Shown here: positions 18,312-28,325 of the stretch, in pieces
Layout of the letters: every line of letters begins with the position of its first letter
Numbering within the stretch: position 1 is the stretch's first letter
DNA from: an archaeon
GTDB taxonomy: Archaea; AGJL01; Methanococci; Methanococcales; Methanocaldococcaceae
Reading direction: 5' to 3'
Length of the DNA: 44,462 nucleotides
Assembly (NCBI GenBank): GCA_024278985.1
Contig: JAJRSC010000024.1
Location: 1-44,462 of the forward strand
Position numbers and translations under genes: made by a program
The notes under the pieces: model-generated
The model's database searches: none
What the model was told of the DNA's origin: nothing
Seen by the model: the letters and a program-made list of their open reading frames with translations, nothing else

Positions 18312-18947
18312 TCATTTTATTTTTTCTATATCAATATTATAATTTTCTTTATTATGAACAATTCCAATTATTTCTACTCCAAAACTTTCAATAGTCTCAA
18401 AAGTTTTATTATAATATAAAACATCTTCCAATTTTGTTATACAATTTATTATAACTCCTCTAACATTAATATCCTTATTCTCAAGATGTTTAACAGTTAA
18501 TAAAGTATGATTTATAGTTCCTAAGTTTGGTCTTGATACAACAACAGCATCTAAACCTAAAAATTTTATTAAGTCACTCATAACAAACTTATCCTTTATT
18601 GGGACATAAACCCCTCCTGCACCTTCTACTATTAAATAACTATACTTTTCTTTTAAATAATTAAAGGATTTTTTTATTTTATCTAAAATATAATCTAAAT
18701 CATAATTCTTTTTTTCAACTTCAAGAGCAATATTTGGAGATAAAGGAAGAGAACAATTTATAGGATTTAGAATTTCTAAATCTTCACTTAAATTTAAAGC
18801 ATTCTTAAGATTTAATGTATCTTCTCTCCCACCTGTTTCTATTGGTTTAAAATAACCAACATTTAAAGATTTTTTTAGTTCTTTTCCAATAATTTCAGAG
18901 ATGTAGGTTTTACCTACACCTGTATCAGTTCCTGTTATAAAAATCAT
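18312..18947 (-). CDS. bioD: Dethiobiotin synthetase
   Basis: 211 residues. P-loop GTDTGVGKT is at 5-13, with KPIETGG near 34-40 for substrate contact and VEGAGGVYVPI near 108. It closes the ureido ring of dethiobiotin from diaminopelargonate, CO2 and ATP. bioA of the same pathway lies about 6.5 kb away, so the biotin genes are not clustered. The start is four bases after the aMBF1 stop. Confidence 0.93.
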   Translation of the reverse strand: MIFITGTDTGVGKTYISEIIGKELKKSLNVGYFKPIETGGREDTLNLKNALNLSEDLEILNPINCSLPLSPNIALEVEKKNYDLDYILDKIKKSFNYLKEKYSYLIVEGAGGVYVPIKDKFVMSDLIKFLGLDAVVVSRPNLGTINHTLLTVKHLENKDINVRGVIINCITKLEDVLYYNKTFETIESFGVEIIGIVHNKENYNIDIEKIK

Positions 18948-18950
18948 ATC

Positions 18951-19430
18951 TTATCCCTTCTTTAAAAAATCCCCCAAAGTAAAGCTATCTTCTGAAGATG
19001 TTGAATAATAAGAGGAATCTTCATATTTATCAGTTAATTTTATTTTTAAAAATTTCTCTAAAATTTTAATTTCTTTATCATTTGGCTCTAACTCATATCT
19101 TTCAAATTTTCTCAATACTGTCTCTTTCATTTTTAATTTTTTTGCCAATTCTTCTATACTTAGTCCCAACCTTTCTCTTGCTTCTCTTATAACATCTCCA
19201 TAGTCTTCTCTTAAATCAGGAACAATATCAAAAATATCTCTCTTATATCTTCTTTTTACAGGTTGTTGCTGTTTTTTTGTAGTTATTATTTTTTTCTTAC
19301 CTAATCTTGAATAAGTTTTAGGAGTTTTTCCATGTCTTGCACAATCTTTACAAACATTCATTTCTGCTCCTTCTATAATTACCTTATATAACTTATTACA
19401 TAACTTACCACATAATTCACAAACTTGCAT
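18951..19430 (-). CDS. Archaeal multiprotein bridging factor 1 (aMBF1)
   Basis: 159 residues. The N-terminal zinc ribbon has CELCGK and [11 protein letters not shown], a basic linker follows, and then an XRE-type helix-turn-helix ([29 protein letters not shown], residues about 81-109). This is the archaeal MBF1 arrangement. It is a ribosome- or transcription-associated factor; its archaeal role is not settled. First gene of a leftward five-gene cluster. Confidence 0.9.
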   Translation of the reverse strand: MQVCELCGKLCNKLYKVIIEGAEMNVCKDCARHGKTPKTYSRLGKKKIITTKKQQQPVKRRYKRDIFDIVPDLREDYGDVIREARERLGLSIEELAKKLKMKETVLRKFERYELEPNDKEIKILEKFLKIKLTDKYEDSSYYSTSSEDSFTLGDFLKKG

Positions 19431-19693
19431 ATTCCTACCTTAATAATTATTAAGTTTAATATTTAGTAGATTCATTTTTAAGATATATATTTATTATGTT
19501 ACAATATAAATATTAAGTTTATTTTAATTTTTAATTTTATTTAAAAAAATTGGCTGGATTAATAAATAGATTAGTTTTACTATCCAATTATTTAAATTAA
19601 TGAAAAAACTAAAACAGAAATATCAAATAATTAAGAGATAAATTTTATTCTTAACTCCACAAAAATTATTAAAATTTAAGTAAGGTTAAGATT

Positions 19694-20137
19694 ATGAAAA
19701 AGGTCGTTGTTGGAGGAACATTTGATAAACTTCATAGAGGACATAAAGAACTGTTAAAATATGCATCTCAATTTGGTAAATTAATTGTTGGAGTAACTTC
19801 TGATGAATTTGTAAAGAAATATAAAAAACATGAAGTTGAGCCCCTATCCATAAGAATTAAAAATCTTAAGGATTTTTTAGACTCTCTAAATATAAACTAT
19901 GAGATTAAAGTTATAGATAATCCATTTGGAGATGCTATAAAAGAGGACTATGACATAATTGTAGTTACTCCTGAAACTTTAAATAATGCTGAAAAAATTA
20001 ATGAAATTAGAAAAAAGAATAATTTAAAACCTTTAAAGATAATTATATTTAACTATATATTAGCAAAGAATGGTAAGCCAATATCATCAACAAGAATAAG
20101 AAAAGGAGAAATTAATGGAGAAGGGAATATACTATGA
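19694..20137 (+). CDS. coaD: Phosphopantetheine adenylyltransferase, archaeal type
   Basis: 147 residues of the nucleotidyltransferase fold. [11 protein letters not shown] at 7-17 holds the HxGH motif, and the C-terminal [10 protein letters not shown] is the ISSTxxR motif. It transfers AMP to phosphopantetheine in CoA synthesis. Its stop overlaps the trmG10 start (ATGA). About 260 bases upstream are A/T-rich with no ORF. Confidence 0.92.
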   Translation: MKKVVVGGTFDKLHRGHKELLKYASQFGKLIVGVTSDEFVKKYKKHEVEPLSIRIKNLKDFLDSLNINYEIKVIDNPFGDAIKEDYDIIVVTPETLNNAEKINEIRKKNNLKPLKIIIFNYILAKNGKPISSTRIRKGEINGEGNIL

Positions 20138-21138
20138 TAGGTTATAAGTTAAGTGGTGAGCATGAATCACTACCATATGCTGAGTTAAAAGCATTATTGG
20201 AGTTATTTAACTACAACTCAGATATAAAAAGATATGGAAGATATTGTATAACTGAAAAAAGTCCTGGAAGAGAAATAGTTAATAGAGCTGGATATATTGA
20301 TGAAAGCCATAAAATAATTTATATTCATAACAATTTAAATTTAGAAGAGTTCTATAATAGTATTAAAGATATAGATTTTAATTTTACTGGAACTTTTGCT
20401 GTTAGAACTTTAAAATTGGATAAAGAATATACAAAAGATATAAAGAGTTTAGATATTGAGAGAAAAGTGGGAGGTATAATTAAAGAAAAATCAAATAATA
20501 AAGTAAATTTATCTAAGCCAGATAATTTATTTAAAGTTATTTTATTAAAGGATAAAATTATCCTTGGGAAGTTAATAAATGAAAGAGATAGAGAATATTT
20601 TAAGAAAAATAGACCTCATTTAAGAAAATTTTTCCATCCAGGATGTATATTACCAAAACTTGCCAGGGCCATGGTAAATTTAGCAAGAGTAAAAGAGGGA
20701 GATATTGTTTTAGACCCTTTTTGTGGAACTGGTGGATTTTTAATAGAAGCAGGACTAATAGGGGCTAAACTTATAGGAACAGATATAGATTGGAGAATGG
20801 CATCAGGAACATTATTAAATTTAGAAGAATATAATTTAAATAATCAAATCTTAGGAATAAAGAAATTGGATGCTAAAAATATTAAAGATTATTTAAGAGA
20901 GTTAAATATTGATAAAGTTAATGCTATTATAACAGACCCTCCTTATGGAATATCTACAGCAAAAAAAGGAGAAATTGAGAATATTCTTTATGAACTTCCA
21001 GAAGTTATAAAAAAAGGAGGATATTTTGTTTTTGCATATAATAAATTTGTAGAGTTGGATTTGGAATTAGAAGGATTATTTAAAATATATATCCATAAAA
21101 ATCTTATTAGACATGTACATGTCTATAAAGTACTTTAA
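20134..21138 (+). CDS. trmG10: tRNA (guanine(10)-N2)-dimethyltransferase Trm-G10
   Basis: 334 residues: an N-terminal THUMP-type RNA-binding half, then a methyltransferase domain with [14 protein letters not shown] near residue 194 and the catalytic TDPPYGIS near 268. These match archaeal Trm-G10 (MJ0710), which makes m2G and m2,2G at tRNA position 10. It is translationally coupled to coaD. The last 32 bases overlap the ThiF-like gene on the other strand, and both end in RHVHV-type residues because of a palindrome. Confidence 0.9.
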   Translation: MIGYKLSGEHESLPYAELKALLELFNYNSDIKRYGRYCITEKSPGREIVNRAGYIDESHKIIYIHNNLNLEEFYNSIKDIDFNFTGTFAVRTLKLDKEYTKDIKSLDIERKVGGIIKEKSNNKVNLSKPDNLFKVILLKDKIILGKLINERDREYFKKNRPHLRKFFHPGCILPKLARAMVNLARVKEGDIVLDPFCGTGGFLIEAGLIGAKLIGTDIDWRMASGTLLNLEEYNLNNQILGIKKLDAKNIKDYLRELNIDKVNAIITDPPYGISTAKKGEIENILYELPEVIKKGGYFVFAYNKFVELDLELEGLFKIYIHKNLIRHVHVYKVL

Positions 21139-21718
21139 GACATTCAATAACAATTTTTTTGGCTATCTTGTTCAGAGTATAGGGTGTTATAGGTAGGCCA
21201 TCTTTAATAAATCTTTCAGTTCCTACAACGATATGCCCCTCTTTCTCTAAGTTTAATAATTTAGCAGGTCCTCTTGTATATAAAGCATCAGAAACTTTAA
21301 CTTTCTCATCAATACCAAAAACTCCATTTGTTCCAATGGTTTTAATATTATTTTTCCAGCAGTATTCTATAATTTTTTTGGTTATTGGAATTGTATCTCC
21401 ACCAGCTATACAAATAATAGCTACATCTCCCTTAATAAGAGATAAATTTTTTTCAGAAATATTTTCCCTATATGCAACAACTCTATCTCCAAAAAATCTT
21501 TTTATAAAATCAACCTTATACTCTCCTATTTTTCCTCCTAATTTTCTATGAATTATATCATTTTCTTCTATCTTTGCATTATCAAATATATAAAGCTTCT
21601 TTACTCCACCTCTATGCACTTCTAATAAATCAAATGCCACTCTAACCCCTAATCTACCACAACCTATTAAACTAACTTCTCCAAAAGGTTTAAGTTTATT
21701 TTCCAACTCTTCAACCAT
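21107..21718 (-). CDS. ThiF-family (E1-like) protein, possibly HcgE
   Basis: 203 residues. The Rossmann glycine motif GCGRLGVRVAFDLLEVHRGG is at 19-38, followed by a DNAKIEENDIIHRKLGG stretch that in ThiF/MoeB positions ATP and the adenylated carboxylate. It is short and has no CxxC zinc pair or catalytic Cys of a canonical E1. It resembles HcgE, the ThiF-like adenylyltransferase for the Fe-hydrogenase (Hmd) guanylylpyridinol cofactor, but that is a recall-based guess. It starts at the stop codon of the radical-SAM gene, so the two are coupled. Confidence 0.7.
   Translation of the reverse strand: MVEELENKLKPFGEVSLIGCGRLGVRVAFDLLEVHRGGVKKLYIFDNAKIEENDIIHRKLGGKIGEYKVDFIKRFFGDRVVAYRENISEKNLSLIKGDVAIICIAGGDTIPITKKIIEYCWKNNIKTIGTNGVFGIDEKVKVSDALYTRGPAKLLNLEKEGHIVVGTERFIKDGLPITPYTLNKIAKKIVIECLKVLYRHVHV
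21108..21125. repeat. 18-bp perfect palindrome in overlapping gene ends
   Basis: TAGACATGTACATGTCTA is a perfect palindrome in the tail-to-tail overlap of trmG10 and the ThiF-like gene. Both strands read RHVHV in it. It could fold into a hairpin in either mRNA. Confidence 0.85.
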
Positions 21719-23013
21719 TATATCATCTCAGCAACATAGATATTATCTTTATTTCTTAAAATTTTTACTTTGACTTTTCTTCCTAATAATTTCTCTTCAC
21801 TTTCTTTACAGTTAATTATTTGAATAACTCTATCCTTAGCAACTCCAATAACTTCCCCTTTTACTCTACCATCTAATACAACATCTACTAAAGTTTTTTC
21901 ACCTACTTTAAAAACATAGGGTAGTTTTTTTCTTCTATGAGTTCCAAAATCTTCAGGTTTTAAAATAAGTTTTACATTAATCCCTTTCTTTTTATATTCT
22001 TCCTCATAACTTTTTAATAAAGAATAAAATTTTTTATAGTTCCAAACTTTCATTTTTTTAGGTTTTCTACCTAATTGATAAACCTCACACAATTGACATC
22101 CTAAAATAGGGTCTTTTTTATTTGTGAGAGGATTTATAACATTCTGTTTAATTCTTAAATCTAAGTTGATAGTATAATCAATAACTTTTTTAAATTCTTC
22201 ATCATTGACATTGGGAAGTAATATAGGAGCAACCAATAAATGTATTTTAGAATTTTTTATATATTCAGCAATATCTAAAATTTTTTCTATCTTATAATCT
22301 CTTTTTCCAGCAAGCATTTTGGCCATTTTTTCATCAATTGCATTTATTGATAAGTTTATTCTATGTAATCCAGCCTCTTCAAGTTCATCAATTAACTTAT
22401 ATGATAATGGTACTCCATTACTTTGCATTGTTATAATGCCATCCTTATTTATTTCTTTAAGTTCTTGAACTAAATCTACAAGAGGATAGTATAATGAGGG
22501 TTCTCCTTGTCCATCTAAATGTGCCTCTAACTTTTTAATTCCTTTAAATTCAGCTAATTTTTTATATTCTTCAACTAAATAATCTAAATCTACATAAAAG
22601 TCATTTTTTCTTGTTTTTGAAAATTCTCCTTCATCAACAGAACAAAATATACAATTTAAATTACAACCACAGTGTCCTCTAACTTGGATTATATTCCTTC
22701 CTCTATCTATTAAACCAAAAGCAGTATGTCCTATTAGAGGAATATTTTGAGAGATGTATATAGTTCTCCTCTTAGTTATTTTACTCTTTAAATTTGTGGC
22801 AATATTGTAGGATATTAAATTTAATATTCCCATTTTTAAATTTTCTGCTCTTTTAGGATGTGTATTAATCTTTATTATACTTCCTTCAATCTCTACCTCA
22901 GGATAAGGAATATTAACCTCAGTGCAATAGTTTTTATTTATTTCTAAAATTAATTTATTTCCGATATTTTCAACATTAGTTATCATTTTAAATTTAGATA
23001 AATCTATTTGCAT
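21718..23013 (-). CDS. Radical SAM protein with C-terminal TRAM domain
   Basis: About 431 residues. The radical SAM motif is CNLNCIFC (Cx3CxxC), followed by LDGQGEPSLY, which holds the SAM-binding GEP. A cysteine pair CQLCEVYQLG lies near residue 310. The last 60 residues form a beta-rich TRAM-like domain (VDVVLDGRVKGEVIGVAKD), which usually binds RNA. That suggests an RNA-modifying radical enzyme, but the substrate is unknown. TGATAGTT before ATG at 23013 favours this start over 23025. The ThiF-like gene follows with shared bases. Confidence 0.8.
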   Translation of the reverse strand: MQIDLSKFKMITNVENIGNKLILEINKNYCTEVNIPYPEVEIEGSIIKINTHPKRAENLKMGILNLISYNIATNLKSKITKRRTIYISQNIPLIGHTAFGLIDRGRNIIQVRGHCGCNLNCIFCSVDEGEFSKTRKNDFYVDLDYLVEEYKKLAEFKGIKKLEAHLDGQGEPSLYYPLVDLVQELKEINKDGIITMQSNGVPLSYKLIDELEEAGLHRINLSINAIDEKMAKMLAGKRDYKIEKILDIAEYIKNSKIHLLVAPILLPNVNDEEFKKVIDYTINLDLRIKQNVINPLTNKKDPILGCQLCEVYQLGRKPKKMKVWNYKKFYSLLKSYEEEYKKKGINVKLILKPEDFGTHRRKKLPYVFKVGEKTLVDVVLDGRVKGEVIGVAKDRVIQIINCKESEEKLLGRKVKVKILRNKDNIYVAEMI

Positions 23014-23147
23014 AACTATCAACATTTAACATTTAGTAATTTGTAATGAAAAATAATGAAAATATATTTATAAGATTAAGTATGTATTATTTAAGTAATA
23101 ACTTATTTAGCTAATAAAATAAAAATGATGTCTGTATTGGGGATTTT

Positions 23148-23696
23148 ATGATTGATGTTCCTGTTGTCATACTAATGAGCAAGCCGTTATTTGCAAGATA
23201 TAATACACCTATTAAAAAAGTTATGGAATTAATGGTTAAAAAGAATAAGAATTATTGTATTTTATTAGATGAAAATAATAATCCTGTTGGAATTGTTACA
23301 AGTACTGATATAATAAAATATTTAGTTATTAATAAAGGTAATTATAAAACACCAACTTATGAAATTGCAACTAAAAAATTAATTTCTGTATCTCCAAATA
23401 CTAAACTTGAAGAAGCTTTAGAAATTATGAGAAAACATAAAATTTCTAAGTTACCAATAGTAAATAATGGAAAAGTTGTTGGAGTTATAAGTGCTGATGA
23501 ACTTTTAGATGTTCTTCCATATATAATAGATGCTCTAAAAAGTTTAGCAGATTATTTAACAGAAGTTATTAATCAAGAAATTTCTAAGAAAGAAGAAAAT
23601 AATAAAAATGATAAACATGATGATAAAAATTCTAAAGATAATATAAAAGAAGAAGATATAAAAAATAACAAGATAATGTGTATAAATAAAGAATAA
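23148..23696 (+). CDS. Tandem CBS-domain protein with charged tail
   Basis: 182 residues. Two CBS motifs are at about 12-75 (IKKVMELMVKKNKNYCILLD, GIVTSTDIIKYLV) and 78-135 (EEALEIMRKHKISKLPIV, GVISADELLDVL). The last 40 residues are a Lys/Asn/Asp/Glu-rich, probably disordered tail. CBS pairs bind adenosyl ligands such as AMP, ATP or SAM. The gene overlaps the next, nrdG-like gene at its stop (TAATG), so it may sense nucleotide state for that enzyme. Confidence 0.85.
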   Translation: MIDVPVVILMSKPLFARYNTPIKKVMELMVKKNKNYCILLDENNNPVGIVTSTDIIKYLVINKGNYKTPTYEIATKKLISVSPNTKLEEALEIMRKHKISKLPIVNNGKVVGVISADELLDVLPYIIDALKSLADYLTEVINQEISKKEENNKNDKHDDKNSKDNIKEEDIKNNKIMCINKE

Positions 23697-23707
23697 TGTT
23701 GATAATT

Positions 23708-24412
23708 ATGGTTTATGTTTCTGGAATTATTGATTTTTCTACTATAGATTATCCTAAAAAATCATCTTCTGTTATTTTTTTATCTGGCTGTAATATGAAG
23801 TGTAAATATTGCCATAATTTGCATTTTATTAGTAATAATAGATATAATCTATCTGTTGATGAGGTTATCAATAAAATAGATTTCTTTTTTACTGATGCTG
23901 TTGTAATTTCTGGAGGAGAACCAACACTACAAAGTGAAGTTATTGATTTAGCAAAAAAAATTAAATCCTTAGGATTTCCTATAAAAATAGATACAAATGG
24001 AACAAATCCAGAGATTATTGAAAAATTAATAAAGGATAATTTAGTTGATTATGTTGCCTTAGATGTCAAATGTAAATTTGATAAATATCCTGAACTTACC
24101 AACTATAAAGGAGATATCAAAAATAAGATATTAAAAATAATTAATATGTGCAAAGATAACAACATATTTATAGAGTGTAGAACAACATTTATTCCAAAAT
24201 TTATGGATGAAACAGATATTATAGAGATTTGTAAAACTATTAAAGATTGTGACTTATATGCAATTCAACAGTTCAATCCAAAAGATGCATATGATGATAA
24301 CTTTAAAAAACTACCTCAACCAAAAATGGAAGAACTTATAAAACTTGGAAAGTTGGCTAAAAAATATGTTAAGAATGTTGTTATTAGAGGAGACTGGATA
24401 GTAGAATTATAA
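23708..24412 (+). CDS. Anaerobic ribonucleotide reductase activating protein-like radical SAM enzyme
   Basis: About 234 residues, small radical SAM protein with CNMKCKYCHN near the N-terminus, then SGGEPTLQ for SAM binding. It matches the archaeal NrdG-type activase (M. jannaschii MJ1227), which would install the glycyl radical of class III ribonucleotide reductase. Pyruvate-formate-lyase activase-like relatives of other function are possible, as no nrdD is in the window. ATG at 23708 is preferred; an upstream ATG at 23696 overlaps the CBS gene stop. Confidence 0.75.
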   Translation: MVYVSGIIDFSTIDYPKKSSSVIFLSGCNMKCKYCHNLHFISNNRYNLSVDEVINKIDFFFTDAVVISGGEPTLQSEVIDLAKKIKSLGFPIKIDTNGTNPEIIEKLIKDNLVDYVALDVKCKFDKYPELTNYKGDIKNKILKIINMCKDNNIFIECRTTFIPKFMDETDIIEICKTIKDCDLYAIQQFNPKDAYDDNFKKLPQPKMEELIKLGKLAKKYVKNVVIRGDWIVEL

Positions 24413-24432
24413 ATATTATTTTAAGGATAACC

Positions 24433-25416
24433 ATGATAAATATAAGAGAACTAAAAAGGTATGTTAATCCATTTTTTATAACAATTAGAAAAGACAAAAT
24501 TTTAGTAAATAATAAAAGAATGGCCAGATTATCAAAAAAAAAGATGCTTGAAATTGAGGACATTTTTGGAGTTCCTGTTATATATTCAAAAACATATGAA
24601 TATATCTCTACAAAAGTAGGAAGATTCATAACTAAGCATAAACTTCTTTCTCCTAAGGATGTTATTTTAGTTGGTTTTAGTGGAGGTAAAGATAGTTTAT
24701 TGCTCTTACATATGTTAGAGCCATATAGGAGAAAAATGGGAATTAAAATAATTGCTGTAACTGTTGATGTAAATATTTCTGGTGTAAGACCCTGGGAAAG
24801 TGAAAGAATTGATATATTAAAAAGAGAGTGTGATATGTTAGATATTCCATTAGTTGTTTTAAGATATGATAAAGATGTTTCCTACTTATCTGAACTATTA
24901 ACAAAACATTCTAAGGGTATGGGATTTTCTCCATGCTTTTCCTGTTCTATTGTTAAAAGATATTTAATAGGAAAGTATGCTAAAAAATTATCAGTGGAGG
25001 AAAATATACCCTATGAGAAAATAAAAATTGCCTATGGTCATAACTTAGATGATAATTCTGATACAATACTCTCAAATATATTTAAAGGAGAAAGAATAAA
25101 AATGATGAATCCTATAACAAAGTTCAATAAAAGGGTTGTTGATTTCATAGAGTTTAAACTTGAACTTGAAGATTGTACTATTATAAGACCCCTCTTACCA
25201 GTATTGGAAGATGATATAATTAAGGCATTAGAAGAATGTGGAATTAAATATTATAAAGATAAAGAAGTTTGCCCATACAGTAGAGAAAGAGGGGACAGTA
25301 TAAGAAGAAGATGTCATGAGATTTTAGAAGAACTTGAAAAAGAAATTCCAAATATCAGAGAAATGGTAGTAAGTTCTGCAATAAAAACAGTTGAATTTTA
25401 TAAAAAATCATCCTAA
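24433..25416 (+). CDS. PP-loop ATPase, TtcA/Ncs6-like
   Basis: 327 residues. The PP-loop GFSGGKDS is near residues 82-89. A CxxC follows in FSPCFSCSIVKRY, then GHNLDDNSDT, which is typical of the TtcA/TtuA/Ncs6 tRNA-thiolation ATPases, and a late Cys in VCPYSRERGDSIRRR. The N-terminal zinc fingers of TtuA/Ncs6 are missing, so it is a diverged member. A tRNA sulfur-transfer role is likely by family but not proven. Its end overlaps the bioA stop by nine bases, convergently. Confidence 0.8.
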   Translation: MINIRELKRYVNPFFITIRKDKILVNNKRMARLSKKKMLEIEDIFGVPVIYSKTYEYISTKVGRFITKHKLLSPKDVILVGFSGGKDSLLLLHMLEPYRRKMGIKIIAVTVDVNISGVRPWESERIDILKRECDMLDIPLVVLRYDKDVSYLSELLTKHSKGMGFSPCFSCSIVKRYLIGKYAKKLSVEENIPYEKIKIAYGHNLDDNSDTILSNIFKGERIKMMNPITKFNKRVVDFIEFKLELEDCTIIRPLLPVLEDDIIKALEECGIKYYKDKEVCPYSRERGDSIRRRCHEILEELEKEIPNIREMVVSSAIKTVEFYKKSS

Positions 25417-26785
25417 AGCTTCTTTTATAGCATCATAAACATTTTTACATAAAAATTCAATTTCTTCCTCAGTTATAGATAGTGGTGGATTAATAATAAC
25501 AACATTTCCAATAGGTCTCATATAAATTCCTCTTTTTAATAATGCCTTAGCAACTCTAAAACCTGCTTTGTATCCATATTCATATGGTTCTTTTGTTTTT
25601 TTATCTCTAACCAATTCAATCCCAATCATAAAGCCCCTACCTCTTACATCTCCAACATGTTCCAATTCTTTAACTTCTCTAATTAATTCATTTAACATTT
25701 TTATCTTTGGTTGTATCTTCTCAATAATATTTTCTTTTTCAAATATCTCCAAGGTAGCCAGTCCTGCAGAACATGCTAATTGGTTCCCTGTATATGTATG
25801 TCCATGATAAAAATGCTTTGCCTCTCCATAACTCTCCTAAAAATTCATTAAATATTTTTTCTGTTGTTAAAGTTGCTGCTAATGGTAAATATCCTCCAGA
25901 GATTCCTTTACCTAAACAAATAATATCTGGCTTTTTTAACTTTTTTAATTTTTTATTTTCAGAGAAGAACATTTTTCCAGTTCTACCAAAACCTGTAGCA
26001 ACTTCATCCAAAATAAGAATAATATCATTTTCTTTGCAAACTTTAGCAACTTCTTCAATATATCCATCAGGGTAGGGAATCATTCCAGCAGCTCCTCTAA
26101 TTCCAGCCTCAAGAATAACACAAAATATTTCATCTTTCTTTTCCTCTATTGTCTTTAACATCTCTTCTAAACATTTCATAGAACAAAGTTTTTCATTTCT
26201 TTCATCAGTATCTTTAAAGTTGTTGTATTTACATCTATAGCAGTATGGAGGATTAACATGATAACCTTCAAATAATAAAGGTCTAAATATCCCATGAAAC
26301 AATTCAGAGCCTCCTACAGACATTGCTCCAACAGTATCTCCATGATATCCTTCTTTAACAGAAATAAATTTTTTCCTTTTTTCTCCTTTTAAATAATAGT
26401 ATTGATAAGCCATTTTTATAGCAATCTCAACAGCTTCAGAGCCATCTTCAGAATAAAAAACTTTTGTTAAATGTTTTGGAGTTATATCCACTAATTTTTT
26501 AGCCAATAATATAGATGGAACATTTCCAGAACCAAGAAGTGTAGAGTGACATATCTTATCTGCTTGAGATTTTATTGCATCAATAATTTCCTTTCTACTA
26601 TGTCCAAATACGTTACACCATATTGATGAAACAGCATCTAAATATTTATTTCCATATATATCTATTAAATAATTCCCTTCTCCTCTCTCAATAATTAAAT
26701 TTTCTTCATTTATATAATCCTGCATTTGAGTATAAGGATGCCAAATATATTTTTTGTCCCACTCTTCCAAAAGTTTTTTATCCAT
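25408..26785 (-). pseudogene. bioA: DAPA aminotransferase BioA, one frameshift
   Basis: Class III aminotransferase acting before BioD in biotin synthesis, transferring an amino group from SAM to KAPA. It starts [22 protein letters not shown], has [14 protein letters not shown], the [16 protein letters not shown] loop and the PLP Lys in [15 protein letters not shown]. The first frame runs to about 25837, then turns into nonsense. The second frame continues the family sequence ([10 protein letters not shown], then [18 protein letters not shown]) to 25408. Removing one base near 25836-25837 (CC on the plus strand) restores a normal protein of about 459 residues. Indel error or recent inactivation are the two explanations. 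Confidence 0.92.
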
Positions 26786-26813
26786 AAATAATCACTCAAA
26801 AAAGATTTTAATT

Positions 26814-27086
26814 TTAAAAGATATCATCATTATCATTAAAATCAAAATCATCATTATTATTATCATTTTCCTCAGATTCAGCAATATCTTCAATAGCATC
26901 AGCTATTAAACTACCAGCAACAACACCTGCAGCAGTTTTTAGTATATCTACATTATTATTTATGTTACTGTTACTATCATTAATAGCTGGAGAACTTCTA
27001 TTATTATAATTATTACTACCTCTTCCTGATAATAAATATCCAATAAATATTCCAATCATAATAGCAAATAATATCTCCAAAATCAT
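26814..27086 (-). CDS. Small membrane-anchored protein, Asn/Asp-rich
   Basis: 90 residues of unknown function. The N-terminus is one membrane helix (MILEILFAIMIGIFIGYLL). An Asn/Ser-rich linker, a second hydrophobic patch (ILKTAAGVVAGSLIADAIEDI) and a very acidic Asp/Asn tail follow. A GGGATAATTT ribosome site precedes the ATG. It lies between pgk and bioA on the same strand, three bases from pgk. I recognise no family. Confidence 0.65.
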   Translation of the reverse strand: MILEILFAIMIGIFIGYLLSGRGSNNYNNRSSPAINDSNSNINNNVDILKTAAGVVAGSLIADAIEDIAESEENDNNNDDFDFNDNDDIF

Positions 27087-27089
27087 AAA

Positions 27090-28325
27090 TTATCCCTTTT
27101 TAAATTTTTTATAGGATTCTTTTAACATTTCTATAACAGGTAATTTTTCCCCAGCTAAAAATGATAATGTTGCTCCTCCTCCTGTACTAATATGGTCTAT
27201 TTTATCTGCAAAACCATACAATTCTGCAGCAGCCCCTATATGGCCTCCTCCAATAACTTTAAATCCTTTAGAGTTTGCAATAGCCTCCAACAGTTTTATA
27301 GTCCCTAAAGCAAATTTTTCATTTTCAAATACTCCTGCTGGACCATTGGCAACTATTGTTTTAGCCTCTTTTATTATCTCACTGTATAACTCAATAGTTT
27401 TCTGTCCAATATCATTTATTGGATATTCTATTTTTCCATTTAGTTCTTTTTCTACTCTCTCACCATTTACATTTAAAGCAACATCTATAGGAGTGTAAAT
27501 TTTATCTTCATACTCTTTTAGTATTTTTTTAGCCTCTTCTATTAAATTCTCAAACCCCATATTTTTTATAACGTTATAGTTCTCCCCTAAATCATAACCC
27601 TTTGCTATTAAAAATATATTTCCAACAATTCCAGAGGTTAAAATGTAATCCACTTTATTTATGACATTTTTTATAACTTTTATAGAATCTTCTGCTTTTG
27701 CCCCTCCTAAGCAATATATACAGGGATTTTCTGGATTTTCTACAACTTTACTCAAAATTTTAACTTCTTTCTCTAATAATCTCCCTGCAATCATTGGCAT
27801 ATAATAAGAAAATCCTACTAATGATGGCTGAGCTCTATGACTTGCTGCAAAGGCATCATTAACAAAATAGTCAAAATATTTATAAAGAGACTTTATTAAA
27901 ATTGTCTTTGCTTGTTTTTTTGGTGTTATCTTTTCCCACTTTTTCCAATCACTTAAAACTTCTTCAGAATAAAATCTAACATTTTCTAACATTAAAACCT
28001 CTCCAGGTTTTAAAGATAATATTTTTTCTCTTGCTCTTTCTCCAATAACTTCATCTACATAATAAACATTTTTATTAATTATCTTACTCAACCTTTTAGC
28101 ATGTTCTTTTAAAAAAGTAAAATCTTTCTTTCCTGGCCTACTTTGGTGTGCTAAAATAACAACCTTAGCATTTTTATTTATTAACTCATTTACTGTTTTT
28201 TTAATTTCTCTTATTCTTTTGTCATCCAATATTTCCCCTGAACTTGGGTCTATAGGACAATTTATATCTACTCTTAAAACAACTGTCTTATCTTCAAAAT
28301 TAAAATCATCCATTGTCAGGAACAT
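27090..28325 (-). CDS. pgk: Phosphoglycerate kinase
   Basis: About 411 residues. Hallmarks are [11 protein letters not shown] with substrate contacts, [22 protein letters not shown], and the C-terminal nucleotide loop [15 protein letters not shown] with [11 protein letters not shown]. It interconverts 1,3-bisphosphoglycerate and 3-phosphoglycerate with ATP. GGTGA lies five bases before ATG at 28325, inside the tail of the upstream radical-SAM gene; the GTG at 28334 is too close to that site. The overlap implies translational coupling. Confidence 0.95.
   Translation of the reverse strand: MFLTMDDFNFEDKTVVLRVDINCPIDPSSGEILDDKRIREIKKTVNELINKNAKVVILAHQSRPGKKDFTFLKEHAKRLSKIINKNVYYVDEVIGERAREKILSLKPGEVLMLENVRFYSEEVLSDWKKWEKITPKKQAKTILIKSLYKYFDYFVNDAFAASHRAQPSLVGFSYYMPMIAGRLLEKEVKILSKVVENPENPCIYCLGGAKAEDSIKVIKNVINKVDYILTSGIVGNIFLIAKGYDLGENYNVIKNMGFENLIEEAKKILKEYEDKIYTPIDVALNVNGERVEKELNGKIEYPINDIGQKTIELYSEIIKEAKTIVANGPAGVFENEKFALGTIKLLEAIANSKGFKVIGGGHIGAAAELYGFADKIDHISTGGGATLSFLAGEKLPVIEMLKESYKKFKKG

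Noticed and set aside
19548-19589. AATTGG ... CCAATT inverted repeat before coaD as an operator or terminator
   Set aside because: Only six pairs with a loop of about 30 A/T-rich bases; expected by chance in such composition.
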